Positions 55,931 to 64,000 of a DNA stretch of 64,000 nucleotides are shown here, in pieces. The DNA lies in assembly GCA_958510825.1 (NCBI GenBank), contig OY294049.1, forward strand, positions 35,926,774-35,990,773, written 5' to 3'. Below the pieces are notes generated by a model. That model saw only the letters and a program-made list of their open reading frames with translations, had not been told where the DNA came from and ran no database searches. This DNA is from Brachypterus glaber. Lineage: Eukaryota; Arthropoda; Insecta; Coleoptera; Kateretidae. Position 1 is the stretch's first letter; every line of letters starts with the position of its first letter. Made by a program: the position numbers and the translations under genes.

Positions 55931-57200
55931 GTTGGTTTGACTTTGTTAGAGATACAACCCCCAAAACTAAATACTTATGTTTTCTCCTCGTAAAATCAAA
56001 TACTCCTATTTTTTAGAAATTTCAAATTGTGCATAGTTTGCGAGATATTTAGGGTGACTCGTTTTCAAAAGAACACCCTGTATATTCTCTTCCCATTCCA
56101 AACAATAATATTTATGCTTTACGTGATTCCCACTCATGGAAATTATATATGGGATACTAGCTATGCTGGACGTAAACAAACTTTGCCTACTAGCTTATCT
56201 ACCCTTCCCTGGTCTAAGGTAAATTACCTTAGGTAATATCTGGTTTTGTAATAAATAATTATTATAATTAAATTATTATTATAATCATATATGTAAGTAT
56301 CCAGACATAATATGGGAAAATCTTTGCTTATTCGTGATTCAAAAAACAATTTTTAATTATATATATATATATAAATAATATGATTATTTGTCGGATTCTA
56401 ATCAAATCAACAACACAATAGCAGGTAATTATTCAGACATAATTTATAATTAAAACGATGTTTATTGTCTGAATAATTTATACTTTTTTACAATTATTTT
56501 AATAAATAAAATAACGTAACCTATAAACTTATTCGAGAAAATAAAAATAAATCGAATCGATATGGCCTTGAAATATTTATTCAGTTTTCAGTATGCACTT
56601 TAACGTTATTAAAGAATTTTATTAATAGAAATTTCCTTCAGGCTTTGGTTCCATAAATATATATTTATTTTAGTTTTTTTTTTCTTTCACACACATGTTC
56701 ATCAATATCAACTCGTTAGGGTTACATTTATTTTTCTTATTTAAATTTCTTTACAGGCATGAAAACATTTTTAAAATAAAACTTAAATCTCACACCGTTA
56801 CTGGCATTTAGTCATTTCTCAGTTTCTTCTGATGATCATTTTAAATTCCACTTTCTTTGAGAATTAAGAGGTGCCAAAGTATTGTAAAATGTGATGCTAC
56901 TTACTGGTGCTTAGCCACGTGTGTTTTAATTATGTCTTCTTTTATTTAATATTTTTTTAAATATTTACCTTGTATTTGCCATATAATAATTATATAGTAA
57001 TAATAGCTCACAAATAGATCACCTCTAGTACAATGTAGTAGCAGTACATAGGTACACAATTTAACATTTAGTGATGTGATCTGTTCTTTGTCCATAATAC
57101 GTTTTATTACGCAGAATTCTTCTTGTGAGGTCTACTTTACTATAATTTCTATATAAATTATGCATCATACATTTTTGCGAATAATTTACATACATAAAAT
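55931..57200. other. AT-rich intergenic DNA, nothing recognised
   Basis: A short (TA)n run lies at about 56358. No gene is visible. Confidence 0.4.
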
Positions 57201-57229
57201 GATAAATATGAACATAAAACAATGCTCTG

Positions 57230-57805
57230 AATGTTGGGTCGAGTACTTAAAAGGAGGATGATAATGTCCTTACATGCTACTTAGGAATAAACTCGAGGAA
57301 AATAAAATAAAAAAGGAAAAGCCACGCACTTTAAGCATCCATCAAAAAAGAATATCGTAAATTTAACGGATCCATGAGGCATTTAATCTTAACATCAAAG
57401 TGAGTATATCTGTAAGTAACGATCTTCATCATAATATTTGATTCAACCACAAATGTATTTTTGTGGATTCATCTTTATGGTATCGTCGGGTATAACTTAG
57501 ATCACCTAGTTTACGAGCTTAGTCTTCCATTCGTAGTGGCTACTAGTACATTTGCACTAGATGAGTACGTCCATGATGCTTTTATAGTACAATAACAACC
57601 GCCGAAGTGGGATATTAAACTGTTTTATAGTCCTGCAACGGGCCAGGAGCGAGCCTCCAAAATAAGGTACGGGTGTCGCCACCTCGTGAGGGATGGAAAA
57701 AGTTTTTAGCATCGCTATCTCTCTTTAGAACTAGCTTTAGACTAGAGATGGATGTTAAATATATCACAAGTAGAGAAAATAAAGGTATAACAATTGGCGC
57801 CCAAC
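57230..57805 (+). mobile_element. Putative LTR end with tRNA-Lys primer-binding site
   Basis: TGGCGCCCAAC at 57795-57805 is complementary to the 3' end of insect tRNA-Lys (...GTTGGGCG plus CCA), the primer used by gypsy-type retrotransposons. It directly follows 'aataaaggtataacaat', a plausible LTR 3' end with a polyadenylation signal at about 57779. The preceding several hundred bases are less AT-rich, as LTRs often are; the 5' limit given is a guess. No gag or pol follows and no second LTR is seen. Confidence 0.5.
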
Positions 57806-58493
57806 AAAAAAGTATAATTTTTTCAATTCATAATATTAAAGGGTTTTTCACAATAAAATACGATTTTTATGTTACGTCCACAGATGGCAGGTAATAAATT
57901 TCTTGGATTTAAAAAATTCGTTATTTTTCTAAAAAAAAAAAAGATAAAAAAGTTATTCAACATGCGCCCAACGTATGAAAAAGATATATTTTGCAGGATG
58001 GTTGGCTTCCATATTTCAAAAAAAAAATTATAATTTTTTAGCCATTTTTAAAAGCGTTTGCCTTCAAAACTGACAACAATATCAACAATAAAACAATATT
58101 AAAAAAATATATATTCCAATTAGCAGAAAAATACTCGATATCTTCCTGTTTTTTATTATAATATTTTATGTTCTTCATAATGTCAGGTTTTTGACATTTA
58201 CCTTATTTTTTAAGGACAAACATTATTTTGGAAACAACCCCATCTCTATCTTTATATATAAAGGATTCAGGAGATAGCGATTGATCGTAAAACGTTTTTT
58301 ATAATTTGATGTTAATGCATTTACATACTATAAAATATTTAACTGCTCTTGGATAGTCACGAGTGATATAAGCTGTGATTTTTATTACACTCTTCGCAGA
58401 ATTCAGAACGTGGAGTTTAATATTTTACTTAAAACAATTCTAGGATCAAAATTTTCAATAGCAAAATACTACTACTAATGAAGTTGTTGGCGA
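57806..58493. other. AT-rich intergenic DNA, nothing recognised
   Basis: No gene or clear element end, apart from a short 'ctttatatataaag' palindrome at about 58250. Confidence 0.4.
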
Positions 58494-59346
58494 CCCTGGT
58501 AGAAAAGTACACAAATCTAACTTAACATAACATTAGATTAGAGACATTTTTATGTTTAGTCTCAAACGTTATACAAAAACGTTATAAAATATATAAATCT
58601 AACCTTAACAACTAACGTTTGACAAAAACGTTATAAAATACATTAATCTAACGTTAGTTTCCCAACTAAATTATAACCTTTTTCTAACCTTATTCTAACT
58701 TTAAATATTTTTTAAATTTCCATTATTAATACGTAAGTTATATTAGAAAATACTCATTTTAGACAGCTATGTGTCTAGGTTTGATAATTATTTATTATTT
58801 CTATAATAAGTTTAAAAAAATAACCCCGCAAAAGTCAAAATTATAGTAAGTCTGGCAACGCTGTATTAGAATTGAAAAAATATTATAAGATTCTGAATGT
58901 ATAAATAAATATTAACTAACTAAATTTATAGTTTTTCTGAGAGGTAAACGTATTTATCGAAGTATAACAGCATATTACACGAAAAATATTTAGGGCCACC
59001 TAAAAAGATGGATATTTTATAAATAAATGTAACGAAATTATATTTAAAAATATTATGATTGCTAAAATATATTAAGATTTATTTATATGAATAAATTTGT
59101 CTCCAGCTGCCATTTTATGATACAGGTAGAAATTTCCTAGTTGGCCACGCCCTCTCCGAAAGTTAGAAATTAAAGGTATTTATAACGTATTTCCAACTGA
59201 AAAATCTAACGTTAGATTAACGTTTGTAACTAATGTTTGATTCTAACGTTAAAAAGCGGGACATTTGCACATATTTTATAACGTACTTTTATACAGTTTT
59301 CTAACGTTAGAAAAACGTTATTCTAACGTTAAATTTCTACTAGAGG
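58494..59346. mobile_element. CCCTGGTAGAAAA-family element with AACGTT clusters
   Basis: The left end CCCTGGTAGAAAAG is intact; the right end 'aaatttctactagagg' is decayed. AACGTT occurs 11 times, five near the left end (58560-58680) and six near the right (59195-59330), often as CTAACGTTAG. Related ends are at 17487-17900 and about 61974. Confidence 0.7.
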
Positions 59347-59571
59347 ACTTTCAAAATTACATTTTTTCTATTCCCAAAGAAAGAAAAGAAAATTTTTAAA
59401 TTAATAAATCTTTGACCATTTCCACATCTTCACTCCAAAAAAACTAATGATAATGCAATATATAATGTATATTATTACATACTAACTTACCAGATTTAAA
59501 CAATTACTAAACTAAATAATAGTAATAATATACTATGGGCTATTTTCTTAAACCTACGGACCTAATTATTC

Positions 59572-60200
59572 AACCGTTTCCGGCTCTTCAGTCACAGCAA
59601 CTATATTTAAACAATAATAGCCATTATTTTAATCGATACTCTTGGTTTCAAAACCAACAATTTTTATTTTATTATTACAGCCATTTCTTCAGTGGTTGGT
59701 AATATTTTTGGTAATTAAAAAAACAAGATAAATAAAAATATGGATTTGTCATCAATGGAGCTCTCTACAACTAGAATTATGAAACAAAAGACGTCTACCC
59801 TATCTCTATCTCATTTGTGCTACACTTTCCAGCCAACCAAATAAATACTGTTTTTGTTTTTCATACAACAAATACAGTATTTATTTGGTTGGCCGGAAAG
59901 TGTACAGTGAGCGGCACGAACGAACATAGCTAATGTGAATCTGTAGAATAAGATAATTCTACTAAAATTTAGATGGCGCCAGTAATTTCTTTAATAAAAT
60001 AAATATAGTTACACTTCGCCCGGCCAAGTAAATATTGTATTTGTTCAACAAAGAACAAATACAGAATTTGTTTGGTTGGGTGGAAGTGGGAGTGTATGTA
60101 TGTCTTCTATCCTTTTTGGGTAGAACTTTTGTCCCTGTCTAATCTAACGGGAGAAATCTCCATTGTCTAAATAAAATTGCTGTGGTTAAAGAGCCGGCAA
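59572..60200. mobile_element. Outer inverted-repeat element enclosing 59753-60165
   Basis: 'caaccgtttccggctcttca' followed by 'gtcacagcaac' on the left is matched in inverse by 'ttgctgtggttaaagagccg' and 'gcaacggttt' on the right. The inner element appears to be inserted within it. Confidence 0.65.
59753..60165 (+). mobile_element. 413-bp double-hairpin element, copy 1
   Basis: The ends CAATGGAG and CTCCATTG are short inverted repeats. The interior has two strong hairpins. The first has arms 'ccaaccaaataaatactg' and the complement around 'tttttcatacaac'; the second has 'gccaagtaaatattgtattt' against 'aaatacagaatttgtttggt'. The whole unit is repeated at 61340-61747. Confidence 0.85.
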
Positions 60201-60563
60201 CGGTTTAACCCATACCTGGGTAAAAAATGATAAAAGTTGGTATACACCAAACGAAGCAATAAATAACTTTAAGGCTAGTTTTTTATTTATAATGTGCTAT
60301 ATATCGCCGATAAAATGCCATTAAAATTAATGAAAAAATATTAAAAACTGTAAAATGTTTTCCTTTTATGCACAAATAACGACTTGAAAAAAAAAAATAA
60401 ACCAAGCGCACTTACAGATCTTTCTTCCGGCTATAATAATAAAACATACGGCCGTAATTGCTTATAGGATATTAAAAGAGGCTTAACTTCAGTTTATACG
60501 ATTGTTTGCTTAGCACTAAACAGTTTTAGCAAAAACTAATAAAGAATTCGTTTTAAGCCTAAG

Positions 60564-60700
60564 GGCATATCCACAGGCTCGCATAACAACATAGTACATA
60601 ATAATGCGATGCCGTGATTGGCTTGATGTACTGCCATGTATCTTGTAAGCCAGTCACGGCATCGCATTCTTATGTTTTATGTTCTTATGTAAGCTTCTGG
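60564..60700. mobile_element. Miniature element M2, intact copy
   Basis: It runs from 'gggcatatccacaggctc' to 'atgtaagcttctggg' with a nearly perfect hairpin, 'aatgcgatgccgtgattggc' against 'gtcacggcatcgcatt'. It serves as the empty site for the insertion at 28328. Confidence 0.8.
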
Positions 60701-60702
60701 GT

Positions 60703-61184
60703 AGGCCTTTAACCACAGGCTTGAATAACCAAACATAACGCATAATACATAATGACATACATGTTTGTTTAACCTCGTAATATTCTACTTAATTAAGCAT
60801 CCCCTGTCCAGGACTTGTGTCGGCTAGTAGTAGAGAGAACCACCGGCTTTAACTGACTTTCGAACCAGTTTATAGGGAGTGCCCGTTTCACTTATCGCCT
60901 TCGCCAAATTTCAATTATTAATTAACTGAAAAAGGGCAAATTGGCGGTAGGGACAATCGAACTCACGCTAGTCGGCCTGCTATGTACACGCGCTACCCAC
61001 TACACTGTGCCTCCCATGTTCGTCCTGTTCTTCTATCGTCTATCAACCAGTCTTGTGCGCTTATGTCGCTTGGCTTATGTATAATAATAACGAATGAATA
61101 GTCTTATGTAATATGCCCTATGCAAATTATGTCATTATGTTATTATGCGTTATGTTTGGTTATGCAAGTCTGTGGATACGGCTT
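60703..61184. mobile_element. 480-bp M2-related element carrying a SINE
   Basis: 'accacaggcttgaataacca' and 'aacataacgcataatacata' on the left are matched in inverse on the right ('tattatgcgttatgtttggt', then 'tatgcaagtctgtgg'). It abuts the M2 element at 60564-60700 and contains the SINE at 60760-61015. Confidence 0.75.
60760..61015 (-). mobile_element. tRNA-derived SINE, copy 2
   Basis: Reverse complement of 22122-22378: the tRNA-like head is at the right (61015 leftward) and the body ends at about 60760 with 'catgtttgtttaacctcg'. The A and B boxes are somewhat mutated compared with copy 1. Confidence 0.88.
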
Positions 61185-61339
61185 TAATACATGTCTAAAT
61201 AGATCGATGCTTCTTTAAAATACCAACATCTAACCAATGGTCAGATACATCTAACCAATGGTTAGTAACCATAGACAATATAAATCTGGAAAAAAGTTAA
61301 ATGGAACCCTATTCAAAATTTTATAGCAGTAACTGTATT

Positions 61340-61747
61340 TAATGGAGCTCTTTACAACTACAATTATGAAACAAAAGACGTCTACCCTATCTCTATCTCA
61401 TTTGTGCTACACTTTCCAGCCAACCAAATAAATACTGTATTTGTTTTTCATACAACAAATACAGTATTTATTTGGTTGGCCGGAAAGTGTAGCACTTAGC
61501 GACACGAACGAACATACCTAATACATAATAAGATAATTCTACTAACATTTAGATGGCGCCAGTAATTTCTTTAATAAAATAAATATAATTACACTTTTCG
61601 CCCGGCCAAGTAAATATTGTATTTGTTCAACAAAGAACAAATACAGAATTTGTTTGGTTGGGTGGAAGTGGGAGTGTATGTATGTCTTCTATCCTTTTTG
61701 GGTAGAACTTTTGTCCCTGTCTAATCTAACGGGAGAAATCGCCATTG
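61340..61747 (+). mobile_element. 413-bp double-hairpin element, copy 2
   Basis: It matches 59753-60165 over its full length with few changes. The first base of the left end is altered (TAATGGAG). The first hairpin is almost perfect here. Confidence 0.85.
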
Positions 61748-61749
61748 CA

Positions 61750-62110
61750 AAAAATAGTTAAAATAAGATGCTCTCTATACATTATAAATAAAACTGGTTA
61801 ATAAATCGGTTATTACGATAACCAACAAAAACTTAAATATGCAGCCCTATTAAAATAGTATAAGTAATTAGCTAAAGTATTTCAACCATGGAGGTACATA
61901 AATATTCATATAAAACAAATTAATTATCGTAATAAAATATTGCAAAAAAAAATGTTAATGAGCGTTATATATTTCTACCAGGGGTTTAAATTAAGTACGA
62001 TTAAGCCTTTTTGGACTAATAGGTAAACTTAAAATTTAACTATTTAAGAATGTCATTCAAAACAAAATCAGGAAAAAAGATTTTTTTATATCATATTATA
62101 TATATAATGT
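61750..62110. other. AT-rich intergenic DNA with a lone element end
   Basis: 'atttctaccaggggt' at about 61973-61986 is an isolated right end of the CCCTGGTAG family. Confidence 0.45.
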
Positions 62111-62113
62111 ATA

Positions 62114-62835
62114 CAGAGCGGTCCAAAAGTCACCCCCCCCCCTTTTAACTTTTGAACGAGTTGAGATATTGACTTCAAATTTAGAACTCTTAAATTAGAC
62201 AACTTAAACTATCTTTTAGCACATATTTGATAATTTCAGCTCTTAAAATGTGGGCAGGGGGGCATGGGGGGACATGTTTTTAAATGGAAAGGGGGGTCGT
62301 GTGATACATCATTTTAAAGCTTATAAAATTCTCTATTTAAACTAACATTTTTAAATTTTTTAAAAATGTTTTTTAAGGTTTTGATATTTCAATTTTTTGT
62401 GCTAAAACATTCGATTTTTTAAGTTTTTTTTATAAATTTTTATTTATGTCAACTAAAATTAGTTTAAAAGTATAATTAACATTTTTTTTTATGATGAAAT
62501 TAGGGATTTTTAAAAAATTATTTGTTTTTTTTTAGAGGAATTTTGACAATAATACCCATTTTCAGCCCCATTTTAAACCCAATTTTTTTTTTTTAATTAA
62601 AAATATGGAGTTAAATGAAGAATTTTATAAGCTTTAAAATGATGTATTACACGACCCCCCTTTCCATTTAAAAAAATGTGCCCCCATGCCCCCCTGGCCA
62701 CATTTTAAGAGCTGAAAGTATTAAATATATGCTAAAAGATAGTTTAAGTTGTCTTATTTAAAAGTTACATATTTGAAGTCGATATCTCACCTGGTTCAAA
62801 AGTTAAGAGGGGGGGGTGACTTTTGGACCGCTCTG
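62114..62835 (-). mobile_element. 720-bp TA-target element (CAGAGCGGTCC family), copy 3
   Basis: Both ends are intact and flanked by TA. The interior runs opposite to copy 1 ('aatacccattttcagcccca' on the right). Confidence 0.9.
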
Positions 62836-62995
62836 TATATTTTTTTATTTTAAACATTGTAAATTGATCGTTCTTAGGTTCCCACCTGGTTTATATTATG
62901 CATATATTATATATTGTGTATATATTTATGATGATATTTGAAGTTTCAATTGAAGAGTTGGAGATATTCATCGATCTGATGGTACAGTAAACTTT

Positions 62996-63190
62996 TTCAG
63001 TTTACTTTGAGCGATAGCGGCATCTCCGGGGGTAAAATTGTAAGTCTGATAGCTTCATAGACAATATTTCTTGGCTGTCCCCACATAACCGGCAGATTCC
63101 GCTGGTAGATGCTAATAAATCGCGGAGTTTCACTAATGAGTTGCTACCGCACACAGGCAGAGTTTCTCGAAAACAGAGCAAAGTAATTTT
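62996..63190 (-). pseudogene. LINE C-terminal zinc-knuckle region
   Basis: On the - strand the frame reads LPVCGSNSLVKLRDLLASTS, then GICRLCGDSQEI, from about 63163 downward. CRxCG followed by an acidic stretch is the usual CCHC-like motif after the RNase H or RT domain of many LINEs, in which HxxxxCP normally follows; that part is lost here. I cannot assign the clade. Confidence 0.5.
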
Positions 63191-63199
63191 CTAAAAATA

Positions 63200-64000
63200 T
63201 TTGGGTACATATCTTGACTATCATTTGACGTGGGACAAACAAATCTTTTTAATGAGCTGAGATTTATTTTATTTTCAATTCATTTGGTACTTTCCCTATA
63301 ATTTATATTCCATGCCTTCACGAACTGGCAAGATAAGGTAAATAAATAAAATAAAATTTTTGTAAAAGAGATTTTAAATTTGAACTTAATCGTTGTAAGT
63401 CCTACTACTATCTGTTGAATGATTATCTTTAATTTGTTTGAGCAAAACTTTGAGCGCAAAAATTTTATGTCAGGTTTTCGGAATTTTTTTCCGGTGTGTA
63501 TCGTTGAGAATTGTCCTGATGTGGGTCTTTTTTGCGTCCACTTTCATAAAGATTCCATCGTTATATGCGTGGTTTTTTCGAGTTCTGGTTCTTGTTAAGG
63601 AAGGCTGTAAAATTATAATAGAGATCTTATAGTTTTTTGCCGGCCTAAGGATGCTACCAATGCTCGTTGACTTATGTTATGCTTTCGAGTTTATTGTCGG
63701 TAAGGCTTTTTATACAACAATAATATCTATGCAACCGTGTCGCATGTCACAGAATACTAATGCCATATAGAATGAATAATTCCAATCGGACCCGTTATAA
63801 GACAGGTTTAAGGCTGTTTTCTTCTTTATTTCTGATCATCTTTTGTTTTGCAATCATAATTCCCTCGATTGTGCTCCATTATATTTATTGTAATGACTTC
63901 GTGCTTTTTGTCGAATACAATTTTATTAAGCATTGTCGATATATGAAAAGCAATGTTTTATTTTAACCAATTCATCCTATTCATTCAGTTTTTTAATTAA
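63200..64000. other. Intergenic DNA, nothing firmly recognised
   Basis: On the - strand around 63470-63570 a frame reads NDGIFMKVDAKKTHIRTIL, which may be transposon-derived. I cannot name it. The open frames at 63438-63632 and 63760-63966 (+) show no motif. Confidence 0.3.

Noticed and set aside
59570..59600. Second hammerhead-like core (CTGAAGA followed by GAAAC on the - strand)
   Set aside because: Only a few bases separate the two core parts, so no stem II can form.
1..64000. CRISPR array or bacterial operon structure
   Set aside because: The tandem arrays have degenerate units without unique spacers, and the gene structure is clearly eukaryotic.

Overview
The window reads as nuclear DNA of an insect: AT-rich, intron-bearing, poor in genes and dense in transposon debris. 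A holometabolous insect is likely and a beetle is my guess, but nothing here proves the order. The only host gene I can recognise is the 3' end of homothorax (hth, the insect Meis/TALE homeodomain gene) on the + strand. One exon (11668-11726) carries the end of homeodomain helix 3 and a second (13616-13759) carries the C-terminus and stop. A 379-bp intron sits one base after the stop codon, followed by a long putative 3' UTR (from 14139 to about 17.4 kb). The rest of the gene must lie left of the window, so 1-11667 is hth intron and about 17.5-64 kb is downstream intergenic DNA.

Intronic part (1-11.6 kb): miniature inverted-repeat elements, a jockey-type LINE 3' fragment, a 725-bp foldback element, a hAT-like fragment, and a well-preserved internally deleted P-element relative (8488-9763: perfect 31-bp terminal repeats, perfect 8-bp target duplication, broken THAP N-terminus). 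Between these lie non-repetitive, less AT-rich islands (3.0-3.5, 4.64-4.86, 6.25-7.04, 9.99-10.26 and 12.66-13.03 kb) that are reasonable candidates for hth cis-regulatory elements.

Downstream part (17.5-64 kb): I find no host coding gene. It holds TA-target inverted-repeat elements (19321-20286, 20313-20978, 23418-23950, 26858-27533 and three copies of a 720-bp family at 38867, 52192 and 62114), a tRNA-derived SINE family (22122 and 60760), LINE fragments (RTE-like 28.0 kb, RT motif A 46.0 kb, zinc-knuckle region 63.0 kb, several 3' tails), a putative LTR end with a tRNA-Lys primer site (57.8 kb), foldback elements, and minisatellites. On the - strand at 41883-41927 there is a sequence with all parts of a minimal type I hammerhead ribozyme, of the kind known from Penelope-like retroelements.

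Several insertions are nested, so that empty and filled sites can be compared inside the window: the 152-574 element against 35.45 kb, a hAT-type element at 28328-28676 inside another miniature element, a 198-bp element at 25111-25308 inside a 96-bp minisatellite, and a SINE inside a 480-bp element at 60.7-61.2 kb. Gene calls rest on my reading of translated sequence; repeat boundaries are by eye and may be off by a few bases.
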